In this document: positions 53,901 to 64,000 of the stretch, one piece after another
How positions within the stretch are numbered: the stretch's first letter is position 1
How the letters are laid out: each line of letters opens with the position of its first letter
NCBI GenBank assembly: GCA_006384855.1
Contig: VCJN01000539.1
Location: 115,879 to 179,878 of the forward strand
Reading direction: 5' to 3'
DNA: 64,000 nucleotides
Origin: Tetraselmis striata
Taxonomy: Eukaryota > Chlorophyta > Chlorodendrophyceae > Chlorodendrales > Chlorodendraceae
Made by a program: the position numbers and the translations under genes
The notes under the pieces: generated by a model
What the model saw: only the letters and a program-made list of their open reading frames with translations
Told to the model about the DNA's origin: nothing
Database searches by the model: none

Positions 53901-55662
53901 GACCTGGGCCGCGCTGTTTGTGATGGCGAGGCTCTCCTCCACAGATCGGCGCCAGGCTGCCAGCACCGCCTTGGCCCACTTCATTGGCACATTGCGGTTG
54001 GCGCAGCTGATGAGCGCGGCGGTGATGGTTCCCCGGCTGCTCCAATTGTCCATCACGTCGCTGGCGCCGAGTCTCCATATTTGCACCGCGGAGACCTGAC
54101 TCAGCAGATTGCCGGCTTCCAGGCGCAGGCTCGCCTATTGAGGGATGAGAAAGTGGAGAGAGGGCGGGGGGGGGGGGGGGGGGGGGGGGGATCCTCAGGG
54201 AGCGGCAATCCTGCTGATGTGGCATATGTGGCTCTGATCTCTTCGAGCACCGGATAGGATGGCTTGCACATCATGACCCCCCCCCCCCCCTCCCCGCGTC
54301 CCCGGAACCATCAAATATGTCGTACTATATGAGGACTTCATCCGCGGACGTTGCACTTACAGCCACCACTTCGAAAACATCGCCAATCCTAGCCTGGTAA
54401 ATTAACAATAAATCCCTGGAAGCAGACTAAGATTAAGCAGTACGCGTTCCCAAGTACAGGCGGCCGTACTGAATGCCAGCCCTACCTTCTTGAAGAACTC
54501 CTCCAGGTCGCTGCAGTACTCGCGCCAGGCAGAAAACACCGTCTTCATGAGGCCGGTGCTGGCAAAGCGCTGCGCGCGCGTGTAGTCCCGCCACTGGCCA
54601 AATGCTTTTGTCAGCATGCGCTTGCGCAGAACTCGCCGCATGCGCCCATAGTCGCGCAGTTGCTTGGTGTAGAGGTGCCGCTTCCAAGCGCGCTCGATGA
54701 GCGCCACAGCCTGTGGAATCCTGGAAGTACCAGTGCGGCGAGAGGGCGCAGGAATGAATTTGCAGCGCCACAGAGAGGCCTACCTGCACGGATGCTTTGG
54801 GATGTTTTGGGTGCACCGGTGCCCTTCCCTGGAGGACTACCCCCCTTGCTGGCCCGCACACGGGGGGCCAGCAGCATGCTTTAGAGTGCATGCATGTGGG
54901 CGGGCAGCAGGCAGCGGGCAACGGCGCACCCGTAGCGCTGCTTTTTGAAGCCGTTGACAAAGGCATCGATGTTGCTGTCGTCCTGGTAGTCGGTGTCGTC
55001 CTGCAGCAGCGCGCTGCTGGTGGAGCCGAGGGAGGAGGAGCTGTTGCAGGCGGCCAGCCCCAGGGGGCTCACGGGGCTGACCACGCGGCCGAGGGAGCGC
55101 GTTAGAGCGGGGCCTGGGCTTGAGCACGCAATGTAGCCACCAGGCAGCGGGCTGCTGCTCTTGCGGCCAGTCCTGCCGAGGGTGCGCATGGAGCGTGTAG
55201 CTCCCAAAGTGCCCACCGGCGAGGGAGACAAGCTGGGCGCATCAAAGTAGGGTGCCTGCAGGACGAAAGTGGGGGCGGGCGCCCCAGAGCGAGCATCTGC
55301 TGGCAGCGGCAGCGGCGGGCACTGCGTCTCGTTGTAGAGGCGACCGGTGTCCGTCCACGCCGGCTTTGCTGCATGCCTGCTTTGAAACAAGCCGCCGGGC
55401 GCATTCTCCTCGCGTCCCACAAAACCTGGACCATGGCCAGCGACGCTCTGTGAGGCGGGTCAAGCTACATGTCTGCTTGCAGAATCGCCATACAGGATGA
55501 ACGTGCCAGTGTTTGTGCAGCTGCCGGTGCCAGGTAGGATGTCACACCTGTAGGCCAGCCTTTGTAAGGGCTCGGTGACCGAGGCACAACAGTAGCTGGG
55601 TAGGAACGCCTGACCTCCTCCTTCAGTGGCCTCAACTGGCGGGAATCGCCAGGCGGCTCCAT
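41946..55662 (-). CDS. Giant coiled-coil protein with Sfi1-like W/R repeats, at least 22 exons
   Basis: About 2,145 aa. Exons (minus strand): 55662-55548 (tentative start), 55447-54930, 54720-54486, 54134-53904, 53679-53383, 53053-52826, 52702-52466, 52160-51830, 51609-51293, 50876-50616, 50181-49927, 49238-48930, 48677-48239, 47600-47497, 47274-47056, 46165-45791, 45551-45330, 44821-44214, 43598-43451, 43374-43172, 42837-42664, 42554-41946. Most junctions agree in phase; the first junction and the one between 44214 and 43598 do not, so an exon is probably missed in each place. Exons 3-7 hold W-centred basic repeats (AFGQWRDYTRAQ, VFSAWREYC, VLAAWRRSV, WLFRFWHRFT, FYWLRWHAAR, IQAWRAWKNYA) resembling Sfi1 centrin-binding repeats. 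Later come an acidic Glu tract (near 49100-49160), a basic KSKRKRRKKK segment and Arg/Glu-rich coiled coils (43172-43374, 42664-42837). A basal-body, centriole or flagellar role is an inference from these repeats. Confidence 0.8.
44937..44975. repeat. Perfect 17-bp-arm hairpin in an intron
   Basis: Arms CACTTGGGGACACCCAC (44937-44953) and its exact reverse complement (44959-44975) around a GGGCA loop. It lies about 115 bases upstream (in transcript sense) of the exon starting at 44821. A perfect 17-bp match is far beyond chance and could form a stable RNA stem-loop or mark a small foldback element. Confidence 0.85.
47822..47895. repeat. Interstitial telomere-like repeats
   Basis: Degenerate TTTAGGG and TTTTAGG motifs cluster here (TTTAGGGTTTTAGG, then GGGTTTAGGGTTTT, with CCTAAAACCCCTA just beyond), followed by a C run (about 47909-47930). 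They lie in an intron of the giant gene. TTTAGGG and TTTTAGGG are the known green-algal telomere repeats. Confidence 0.5.
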
Positions 55663-56542
55663 GGCCGCCGGGGCCGCTTCAGGCCGCTCTGTCAAGGGAA
55701 GGGGCGGGGGTCACCCTAATTCAGGGAGGCAAGCGGAGAAGCAAGCGGAGACTGCCTGGGCTGGTTTGGAGCCAGCTTGATATGACCATCGTGCGCTTTC
55801 TGTGGTGCTTGGGCTATTTGCACGGAAGGAGAGGAGCAGGCCAGGGAATCCAAACTCCACTTGCAGGTGGGGAGGAAAGGTGAGGGGGCGGGAAGGGGGG
55901 GGGGAGCAGATTCCGCAGGGCGCTGACGCATGCTCACATGTCTGCACTGCCCGCCGTATAGTGTGCCTCAACAGGAAAACTCTCTGTCGCGTAGCGCCGC
56001 ACTGCGATACGATCCAATGCCCTCGCTGTGCCCTTGTTGACCCTTCTAGGTGCTGCCAGGGTTGCCACGCGGCTCCTGTATCTGGCTGCGACAGGTGGCA
56101 GGTGGGTGACGACATGTCGTCGCCGTTGGCGTGCGCGCGCCACCAGGGAATAGTCGCTACCCGGGCCATCAGCAGCAGAGCATGTCCATACAGGGTAGCG
56201 ACTACCTACAGGGTGTATATATATATATATATATGCATAGTCGCTACGTAGCATGCATATATATATGTTGCATGCAAGTATACTGACACGCGATGAGCCA
56301 GTCCCGTCTTTTACCGCTCGCGGGTGTACGGGCACCGCCAGTACAGTAGCGACCAATCACTAAGGATTACGGACGAAATAAGCAATAAGCGGCGTAGCAC
56401 CAGTGTAAGTGAACGTACTTTGAACAGCTTAACCAAAATTTGGGGCCCCACTACGCAGTACAGCGAACCGTTCGGTACTGAGTGTATGTAATAAAGCAAA
56501 GCAACATTGCTACTTTCGGGCATCATTGCACCATGGTATTAA
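55663..56542. other. Upstream region of the giant gene
   Basis: An acceptor-like site (CTTGACAG on the minus strand, near 55691) just upstream of the tentative start suggests a further 5' exon, perhaps within 55710-55880, that I could not fix. Further right there is a TA repeat (about 56215-56233) flanked by the inverted repeat GTAGCGACTA / TAGTCGCTAC, and then nothing recognisable. Confidence 0.4.
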
Positions 56543-57130
56543 CTTAAAAGCACCCTCTCCCTTCCTGTCCTGTCGGCGCCTCCACATTACATTCGGCCTA
56601 GTGCCGCTATTGGAGTGGCCCGGGATGTTGTGCTGGGAAGGGAGTTCTACGTTCGGCGAAAGGGGACGCGACCGAGCCGGCGGCGGATCTGGCGCTGGGC
56701 GGAACAAAGCGCGTTGGACACCGGCGTCTTACGTCGTTGCTGGCCCGGTCGGCTCTGCATTCCCTACTCGTTGAGCACCCTCTCCCTTCCTGTCCTGTTG
56801 GCGCCTCCACATCACATTCGGCTCAGCGCCGCTATTTGAGTGGCCCGGGATGATGTGCTGGGGAAGGCGTTCTACGTTTGGCGGAAAAGGAGCGACCGAG
56901 CTGGCGGCGCATCTGGCGTTGGGTGGCCTGCGTCTGTTGCACGCCCGTGGCGCCCCGTTCTGGGTTGGACCCCCCCACTTCCGCTCCTTGCTGCGAGACC
57001 TCAACTTCGAAGCTCCTTTCCTATCGACGCCTTCACATTACTGACATTCGGCCTAGTGCCGCTATTGGAGTGGCCCGGGATTGTGTGCTGGGGAGAGCGT
57101 CCCTACTGCGTGGAGCGGCGGATGGCTGGT
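56543..57130. repeat. Three imperfect tandem copies of a roughly 230-bp unit
   Basis: The sequence around GCCGCTATTTGAGTGGCCCG and its variants occurs three times (about 56600, 56829 and 57057). Each copy is preceded by CTTCC-rich sequence with ACATTCGGC and followed by a CTGGGGA or CTGGGAA stretch. Copies two and one share about 150 bp; copy three is shorter. No coding assignment. Confidence 0.75.
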
Positions 57131-57198
57131 GGCGATGCCTAATCGGAGGCTACCATGGCGGTTCCCGCCTCTGTTGGCCCGTAGCTAGATTTCCTTCT

Positions 57199-57246
57199 GG
57201 ATTTCTGTGTGGATTTCTTGAATGTTGCGTCTAGCTCATGTAATCA
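57199..57246. repeat. 48-bp dispersed repeat, copy 1
   Basis: Matches 61730-61777 at about 45 of 48 positions (GGATTTCTGT...TCTAGC...TAATCA). It lies just left of the Harbinger-related sequence, so it may be part of a related element's end. Confidence 0.75.
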
Positions 57247-57261
57247 TTAACTTAAAAGCGC

Positions 57262-57894
57262 CATATCATACGGACATGGCGTCATCAGATAATCCTTGTC
57301 ATTATCTACCGTTCGCGCACCGTGGGCTGCCACGTAGACAATGCTAATGCATGACAAGAGACATGATTCATACGGACAAACAGCAAATTCGTTGGTCTGT
57401 CATCAGATTTATGTCGCACGCCGCTTCTACTTCGGCCGCCGCCATCTCGCCCGCATACACAGTCTTTTCTACCACACACAGGCATGTCTCGTGTCTCCCG
57501 CCCCGTCCCTCTCACCCATCCAGACTGAACAGTCATGGAGCATCCCAGCTTTGCCGTAGACGAAGTAGGAGGGCTTGCACGCACCTACGGCAACGCGCAA
57601 TAGGAGGGCAGCGCGTTCCCTCGGATGCTGGCCTTTGCCGGGGCCGCACTGGACATAATGGACACACCGCACACACACGTAACGTATACCGACGAGGACA
57701 ACAAGGGGGCAACATGACCCTCCGTAGTGGGGGGAGGGGGTCACTATGGGGGTACGCCCCGCCTGGGTGTCCGTTGCGGAGATCGCTCGGTGGAGCCTGC
57801 CATGGCGTCGGCGAGTGCCGGCCGGGTGGGTGGACTAGGCGAAAATGTTTTGAAAACGGGCCGGCCGAGACCGCTATCTGATGACGCGTTTATA
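57262..57894. repeat. Partial tandem duplicate of the transposon's 5' part
   Basis: About 460 bp (57262-57720) is a diverged copy of 57895-58350, including the ATG region of the transposase (ATG 57535 corresponds to ATG 58166). It stops before the transposase core. The period is about 632 bp. Either two nested or adjacent copies of the element or an internal duplication explain it. Confidence 0.8.
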
Positions 57895-58165
57895 GGCATA
57901 TCATACGGACATCGCGTCATCAGATAATCCTTGTCATCATCTACCGTTCGCGCACCGCGGGCTGCCACGTCGACAACGCTAATGCATGACAAGAGATATG
58001 ATTCATACGGACAAACATAAAGATTCGTTGGTCTGTCATCAGATATCGCAAGAAATCGGCCGCCCCGCTTCTACTTCCGCCGCCGCCATCGGGCCCGCAA
58101 ACACCATCGTTTCCCTCGCTCGTGTCTCTCGCCCCGCCCCTCCCGCCCATCCACACTGGACAGTC

Positions 58166-59535
58166 ATGGAGCGTCCCAGCTTTGCCGTGCACGAAGTTGG
58201 AGGGCTTGCACTCACCTACGGCAGCGCGCAGTCGGAGGGCAGCGCGTTCCCTCGGATGTTGGCCGTTGCCGGGGCCGCACTGGACATAGACATGGACACA
58301 CCGCATACAGACGAAACGTACACCGATGAGGACGACAACGGGGCCACGCCCCATGGCAACGCGGGCGCACGCCATCCTAACAGTGCACGGCAACGAGAAG
58401 CGCGACAGGGATCAGGCACTGCGCCGGCTGTCGCAGTACTCGGACGGCGTGTTTCGGCGGCGTTTCAAGCTCACCAGGAAGCGGTTCTGGAGCTTGCTGG
58501 ACGTGCTGCGACCGGACCTGGAGCTGGACGACCTCGGCCAGCGTAAGGCCCGGAACTCCTCGGGCTCCCCAGTGCCGCCGGAGTGCAAACTGGCCGTGAC
58601 GCTGCGGTGGCTGGCGGGCAGCAACTTCGCCAACGCCGAGGACCTTTACGGTGTCGGTACAACAACTGTGTACTCCACCTGTATTTGGCCGGTTGTGGAG
58701 GCCATCAACAACCGCTGCAAAACTCCTTTCCGTCCCTTTAACCAGGAAGACTTACAACGTCTTGCTGACGAAATGACCCAGCGCAGCGGGAACACTCTCC
58801 CTGGGTGCATAGGGGCGTTGGACGCGGATGGCAGTGCACATTGGGCATCCCAACGCCAAGAAGGTAAAGAATGTGAAGCACTACCGGAATAGGAAAAAGT
58901 TCTTTAGCATCAACTTGCAGGCAGTAGCCGACGCTCACCGCAGGATTATCTACTATGACCTTTCTACTGCTGGCAGCACGCACGACAGCTTGGCCTGGAA
59001 AATGTCCCCCATGTGTCGGGCATTGGATGGCAAGGGCTTACCCGATGGGTTTTTGGATTGCTGGGGACGATGCGTATGTCTGCTCCGACTACCTCATCAC
59101 TCCTCACTCTACAAGCGCAATCAGGAGGGCTGGCAAGGACGGCGTCTACCTGGACAACTTCAACTTCTACCAGAGCCGCATCCGCATCAACATCGAGTGC
59201 GCTTTTGGTCTCTTGGTGGCGAAGTTTGGCATCCTGCGCCGGGCTATGACCGGCACAATGGAGCACAACACTGTTGTGGTGAATGCCTGCATTCATTTGC
59301 ATAACATGGGGGTAGATGACACAACATGCCCTTTTCTGCCCCGCTGTCAAGAGACATTATGATAATTGGGGACCGCTTGAAACCCCTGAGGCAGGACCAG
59401 GTCACCGTTGCCCCAAGGTCTATGCGAAAGCATCCCAAGACATCGATGCGTGACCGCCTCACACAGCACATGCGGGATCTTGGCCGTGCCAGGCCAGCAT
59501 ACCAGCGCCAAACTCGCGGGGTAGCAAAGAAGTAA
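58166..59535 (+). pseudogene. Harbinger transposase (DDE_4 type), frameshifted
   Basis: Cuts and pastes Harbinger elements. The N-terminal part (ATG 58166, MERPSFAVHEVGG) is followed by a helix-turn-helix region (RRFKLTRKRFWSLLDVLRPD, LRWLAGSNFANAEDLYGVG). The DDE core shows the first Asp in CIGALDA, the second in WIAGDDAYVCSDYL and the Glu in RINIECAFGLLVAKFGILRR, so all three catalytic residues are present. The reading frame changes near 58360, near 58826, near 59051 (one T too many in a T run) and near 59335 before the C-terminal RDRLTQHMRDLGRARPAY and the stop at about 59535. This copy is therefore inactive unless some changes are sequence errors. Confidence 0.85.
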
Positions 59536-59622
59536 ATTGTAAGATTTTTATTACAAGGTGTAGTCCAACCTATTGTTGTCATTGCCAATCATTGCAAGAC
59601 ACTGCATGCAAAACCTAGTCTA

Positions 59623-59894
59623 GCCCAAGCATACAACGAATTCTCGCAGCAGCAACCTGCTTCATGTCCTCCGACAGGGACTGGCTCTCTGCCACCCGCA
59701 TCAATGCATCAAACTCGTGGTTTTTACCACCCTCGCTGCCTGCTCACATGCTTGACTCCTCCTTATCCGTTTGTACATTTAGGGCGCGAGCGATGGCAGT
59801 GCGCAGGGGGTCCTCTGTGAAGGTGGCGTCGCTACTATTGGTCGAGTGGTTTCTGCCGCAGAACAACAAACCCGGGAGGGCAGGGCCAACACTC

Positions 59895-59928
<34 letters not shown>

Positions 59929-59980
59929 GCAGATACACAGCAGCCCGGCCATGTAAACTTTGTGCGCACAACTGCACGCA
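59623..59980 (-). pseudogene. C-terminal remnant of the Harbinger Myb-like protein
   Basis: On the minus strand the end of a protein is visible: FTEDPLRTAIARALNVQTDK, then an in-frame stop near 59753, then KNHEFDALMRVAESQSLSED and a stop at about 59623. Position, orientation and composition fit the accessory Myb/SANT-like protein of PIF/Harbinger. Upstream parts are not recognisable past the TA microsatellite. Confidence 0.45.
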
Positions 59981-61528
59981 GATGTATACACAGATCCACA
60001 GCCGCCCAGGAATATAAACTTACCTCTTCCTCCGTGGTTTCTTTTCGTGAAGAGCCCCCCCCCCCCCCCCCCTCCGAATCAATCGAACGGTTGCCCGTGC
60101 GGGGCATTGGTTGTCGGTGTCGAGGAGCCGGCGCACGGTGACCTCATTACGATCGTCGACCACTTCCCGGCCAACGAGACATGTCCTCGAGCTCGGCGCG
60201 GGGCATCACCTCTGAGTGGCTTGTACACCATAAGACCTTGCATGTCACGAAGACACGAGCTCCGTCGCGGCGCGACCCCATGGTGGGTGAACCGCAACAA
60301 AGGAAGATGGGGGCAGACAAGCTCATCACAAGCCCCCTGGTGCATGTGAGCACAAGACGCAGCATCATGCGGGAGCAGCGCTACCCGGGATGGCTGCGCC
60401 AGAAACCGCGCGAGGGGTGGTGCCGTAGTACGGGTGAACGGCAACTTCCGCCAGACGAAGAAATTTCCGAGGGGTTGCTGGATCGATGCAGCTCCTCCAG
60501 CGGTGCGGGACATACTGGCACCGTATTGGTGCCGTATCACGGGCCTGCTATGTAGACAAGGGAAGGGGAAACCCCAACTGCTGGTAGTTAACACTTAACT
60601 TTCTCCCCTACTAGAGATTCTGTTGTCGACATGCGCTTGAAAAGTCCATTTAAATCGATTTTAAATCGTTATGCAACCGCACCGTGGTACACCCGGTTAA
60701 ACTACTAACCGTGAGTCAAAAGTGCAGTAACCGCAGTCGTAAATCTTCATTCGGGTACTGTTTTCTCGTACGAACCGCATATTCGGGTTGTTTAGGGTTA
60801 CGGCCAGCCTCGCGAAAAGTTCCATCCCAGTCTCGGCCAGTCTCCGCATGCACCATGTAGTCCATCTTCCAACCCCTCGTCACCTGTGAGCCACTACAGA
60901 GCGGGAATATAAACGTATGTCGACCCGCCAGGGTACCATATACAGTGTGGGACAGCGGCAAGTGTGGGGAGCGGCCCATTGTCGGCCCGATCTGTTGACA
61001 TCGGTGATAGATGTTGTCACTGTTGTACACCAGACAATGTAGCTAGGGTACTCATGTTAGTACTTTAGCACATACCTGAGTGGTACGAGCACTGCGCCAC
61101 GCACGCGCCGCGGGCACCGCATCGCGCCAGTCATGTACGTAGGCGTTCGGCGCTCCGGGCCTGCTGACTTCTTTGTAACCAAGCACTCTCATCCCGGCTA
61201 TGGGCTTCCGTCTCCCAACCCCGGCTCATGCCGGGACGTGCGACATGGACCAGCACGTCGGTTGTGGGGAGGTTGTGCATGACACGATCGGATGGTGAGG
61301 CGCAGTGCATCACTTAGCGTCGGGCGCCATCGGCCGAACCTTGGGCACCCCACCACGCACTGTTGCCGACAAACATGTCCTGCCATAACCTACCGACCGC
61401 TCTCGACTAGTTGCGGTGGTAGCGCGCTACTAACGGTGGGATGGGGTGACTGGGCCTCGCATCGCGTCGGGTGCCCCCGCGCCGCTTTCGGAGACGGGGT
61501 ATACGGTCACGGCGGCCTCGGCCTGCTG

Positions 61529-61597
61529 TAAGGATATGTACCACAAAAATCCCCATGTGGGTACCCAGTGCCTGGTGCGTTTTGCGCGGTATCCTTA
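61529..61597. repeat. 69-bp element with 8-bp inverted ends, copy 1
   Basis: Starts TAAGGATA and ends TATCCTTA. Copy 2 at 61820-61888 differs at about one position. If TA is the target duplication the terminal inverted repeats are AGGATA/TATCCT, as in a miniature DNA transposon. Confidence 0.7.
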
Positions 61598-61729
61598 GAG
61601 ATAGTGCTTCTACGCACGCATTAGGTCCGGGTTCTATCCCGCGGAGGAATATGTAATAAGATATGATATGACATGATATGACATGATATATGATATGATA
61701 ATATAAATATGTTATAGATATTCCCTGCA

Positions 61730-61777
61730 GGATTTCTGTATGGATTTCTTGAATGTTGCGTCTAGCACATCTAATCA
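61730..61777. repeat. 48-bp dispersed repeat, copy 2
   Basis: Matches 57199-57246 at about 45 of 48 positions. It sits between the two 69-bp elements. Confidence 0.75.
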
Positions 61778-61819
61778 ATATATGATGTATGATATCCCGC
61801 ACGTTGGACGACGCGCGTG

Positions 61820-61888
61820 TAAGGATATGTACCACACAAATCCCCATGTGGGTACCCAGTGCCTGGTGCGTTTTGCGCGGTATCCTTA
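61820..61888. repeat. 69-bp element with 8-bp inverted ends, copy 2
   Basis: Near-identical to 61529-61597 and in the same orientation, 222 bp further right. The outer flanks (GCTG and CACC) differ between copies, so the identity stops at the inverted ends. Confidence 0.7.
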
Positions 61889-63272
61889 CACCTGCTGACC
61901 ACTGATTGCTCCGCGCTATGTTCGTCTGGTCCCCGGTACCCTCATATTTTCGGCCGGAATATGTATGTCCTACGCAATCTATTACAGGGTATTTTGATTT
62001 GCGGCTCAGTGGGCCCGATTCAGGTCGGTCGAAAATATCGCGATACTGTATTTATGACCAGCGAGGCCAGTCACAAATCCTCCAGCCGCAAATTGAGGTG
62101 ATTTGCGGCTACAGTACGACTCAAAAAGGCAAAAGGAAAAAGGCAAAAGGGAAAAAGGCTACAGTACGACTCAAAAAGGCTGTACTCGTAAAATCGTTTA
62201 CGAGTACAGCCGTAAATTCATACCGTGTACCCGTACGAGTATTTGCGGTTACGACTCAAATAATAACTGAAACGCGGCCCAACAATACGCTGCTGCTGGC
62301 GTGCGGTTCCGGAACCATATCTTGTAGTTTAAAGGTCAATTACATGAGCTAGCAGCAGGAGGCGATATCGGAAATCACCAAAATAAAAGGCTATAAATAA
62401 ATTTGTCACTATAAATAACTTTGTAGTTTAAAGGTACATAATACGGATACATCCATCGCAGTAGCAGAATCTATAATCTAGAAGGCGCGTCGACACTTGT
62501 CGTCCTTACCCCAGATGGTAAATGAAAAGTTATTTACGGTCGGTCGCTGTGTGACGAGGAAATTTCGGAAGCTTCGGAAGAGCTCTCGAGCTTCTCTCGG
62601 GTCTCTTGCAACGTCTTTTAGCTCTACATGGAACGATGTAGAGTTCCCTGTGTGCGTGCCCATTTTCCAGCCGCGATATAATTTTAAGTACAGGGTATTT
62701 GATGCCTAGTTATCACGTGTGATGGTCGCTACAATGTATTATACAGGCATCCTGGTAGTGATACGTTCCTTCAACGAGACTATATATTTTCTAAATCGCT
62801 ATACTGTACTAAAAAAAAAAAAAAAAAATAAAATATTTTCTAAATCGCTATACTGTATACCCTTTCTTCTGTATGATAATGAATAACCAATAACACATAA
62901 TCCTTACTCCTACCTCCTTACCCCCTTTTAAGGATGAGAAATACCTTATTCTCGGTTGCCAACGTTTGCCAACGTTTTTTGCCAGGCGCAAGGCAGCGGG
63001 GCCAGCATCCAATTGCTTGTCAGCCTCATGCCATTACATATCCTGCGGCGCCGCCGCCGCCGCCGCCGCCGCCGCTGCGGAAATATGGCTGCATTGTAAT
63101 GTGTACTTTGCCTATTGAACTGTATCCATATGGGCCCAACTTTTTAGCCACTTTCGTCCATCTTTTTAGCAGCTAGTCATGCAATCAGCTGGGTCATTAT
63201 TGTGGCAAATGCTTGTCGATCTCTTTCTTTCTCAGCCCTATCATGTACCATCGCCTCGCAAGCGAGGGCAGC

Positions 63273-64000
63273 CTAACTCTCAACCATACTGCGAACTGAA
63301 CATGCCATCACCTCAGCGGCGTGAATGGAACTCTCCTTCATGGTCTTCATCTGTTGGTGTGCGATCTCCTTCATCTCGTTCACCTTCTTAGGCCGTAGTC
63401 CCCTCTTCTTCTCTGGCTCCTCGCCTGCCTCATCGCCATCGGCTTCTTCTGCTTGGGGAACCCACCGCTTTAGCTTAGCCGCCAACTTGCGCGACTCCAA
63501 TCTCCCTGCAATTGGTTCGTTGGTCTCCGCAGGGTCATTGCCACCCCACTCATCTGCAGCCGCAGCCACAGCCACCGCCTCCTCATGGCCAGCTTCAGGC
63601 ACCGGATCCTTGTCCAACTGGTCAGGGCGACGGCGGACGTTCACCACAGCGCCAACGTTTCCGACGCCACCGTGAAGCACGAATCCACCTTCGCCAAGCG
63701 GTCCCTCCAACGCTCCGGATTGAAGCAACTCGTCGAAGAATTGGGGAGCTCTTTCCGTCAGACGGTCCACCGTGTCTCTGCCATTCCCTGAGCCTCCATG
63801 GGTTCCGTCGACACGGGCGAGGGCGAGGCGGTGCTTGCGCGCTGCGCGCAACATGTTGTCGTACTTGTCACGCAGAGATTGGCGTGAGCGCGCGCTGCCC
63901 TCGCACTGCTCGTTGAAGTTCTCGCGCACGAACGTCCACACTTTTGCAATCTTCTCGGTGCGGTTCAGGATGCGTCCCATCGATGCGTCGGCGTCATTCA
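63273..64000 (-). CDS. Myb/SANT-like DNA-binding protein, partial at window edge
   Basis: A single open frame of 235 codons from ATG 63980 to the stop at 63273, open upstream to the window edge, so the true start may lie outside. The N-terminal part (KIAKVWTFVRENFN, then RSRQSLRDKYDNML) has the spacing of a Myb/SANT or trihelix domain. The rest is acidic and Gly-rich, followed by the basic EKKRGLRPKK and a C-terminal helix (NEMKEIAHQQMKTMKESSIH). Such proteins occur both as host factors and as the second protein of PIF/Harbinger transposons. With a Harbinger transposase 4 kb away, a second Harbinger element continuing to the right is likely but not shown. The frame looks intact. Confidence 0.65.
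   Translation of the reverse strand, partial: NDADASMGRILNRTEKIAKVWTFVRENFNEQCEGSARSRQSLRDKYDNMLRAARKHRLALARVDGTHGGSGNGRDTVDRLTERAPQFFDELLQSGALEGPLGEGGFVLHGGVGNVGAVVNVRRRPDQLDKDPVPEAGHEEAVAVAAAADEWGGNDPAETNEPIAGRLESRKLAAKLKRWVPQAEEADGDEAGEEPEKKRGLRPKKVNEMKEIAHQQMKTMKESSIHAAEVMACSVRSMVES

Larger units (their letters stand above)
57895..60600 (+). mobile_element. PIF/Harbinger DNA transposon, decayed
   Basis: Contains a transposase (58166-59535, +) and the remains of the accessory Myb-like gene read convergently on the minus strand (from about 59623 upward), the usual two-gene layout of PIF/Harbinger. Terminal inverted repeats and the 3-bp TWA target duplication could not be located with confidence, so both ends are approximate. 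A TA microsatellite (about 59898-59927) and a C run (60057-60072) interrupt the right half. Confidence 0.7.
60600..63272. other. AT-rich stretch with small repeats, no gene
   Basis: Holds two 69-bp inverted-repeat-ended elements (61529-61597, 61820-61888), the second copy of a 48-bp repeat (61730-61777), a GATATGACAT-type simple repeat (61660-61700), a duplicated CTACAGTACGACTCAAAAAG motif (about 62110 and 62158), an A run (about 62812-62828) next to a duplicated TATTTTCTAAATCGCTATAC, and a CCG repeat (about 63046-63075). Reading frames are short and unrecognised. Confidence 0.6.

Noticed and set aside
61600-61650. tRNA-like sequence (GGGTTCTATCCC)
   Set aside because: Resembles a T arm, but the loop is one base short and no acceptor, D or anticodon stems fit.

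Overview
The window looks like nuclear DNA of a green alga (Chlorophyta). The genes are split by many short GT-AG introns, coding exons are GC-rich, and TGTAA, the usual poly(A) signal of chlorophytes, lies downstream of several stops. Introns are littered with long poly-C or poly-G runs and simple repeats. The species cannot be named from the sequence. All gene models were built by eye from splice sites and reading phase, with no transcript support.

Layout. 1-14 kb is repeat-rich: a broken Ty3/gypsy chromovirus with both LTRs (3031-9148, 5-bp target duplication) sits inside older degraded element sequence, followed by 3.6 kb without a recognisable gene. 14.0-23.9 kb (+) holds a 25-exon plasma-membrane type Na+/H+ antiporter (SOS1/NHX7-like, about 1,405 aa) with one apparent frameshift. 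28.1-35.0 kb (-) holds a 16-exon half-size ABCA-type ABC transporter (970 aa). These two genes converge, and a tandem duplication (21791-24861 and 24862-28288) spans their 3' ends. It leaves each gene one complete end and strands an orphan copy of each end in the middle. A pentanucleotide ATGTC satellite, expanded separately in the two copies, fills the antiporter's last intron.

38.3-40.9 kb (+) is a four-exon, probably plastid-targeted adenylosuccinate lyase (526 aa, bacterial PurB type). 41.9-55.7 kb (-) is a very large gene of at least 22 exons (about 2,145 aa) with coiled coils, acidic tracts and W/R repeats resembling Sfi1-type centrin-binding repeats. It is a candidate basal-body or flagellar protein. 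56.5-60.6 kb carries a three-copy repeat and a decayed PIF/Harbinger DNA transposon. 60.6-63.3 kb is AT-rich with tiny terminal-inverted-repeat elements, and a Myb/SANT-like gene runs off the right edge.

The host genes show no common pathway: ion transport (antiporter), membrane transport (ABCA), purine synthesis (adenylosuccinate lyase) and probably cytoskeleton (giant gene). No gene cluster with a shared novel function was found. The most unusual features are the gene-preserving duplication, the satellite inside the antiporter intron, and the homopolymer-riddled introns.
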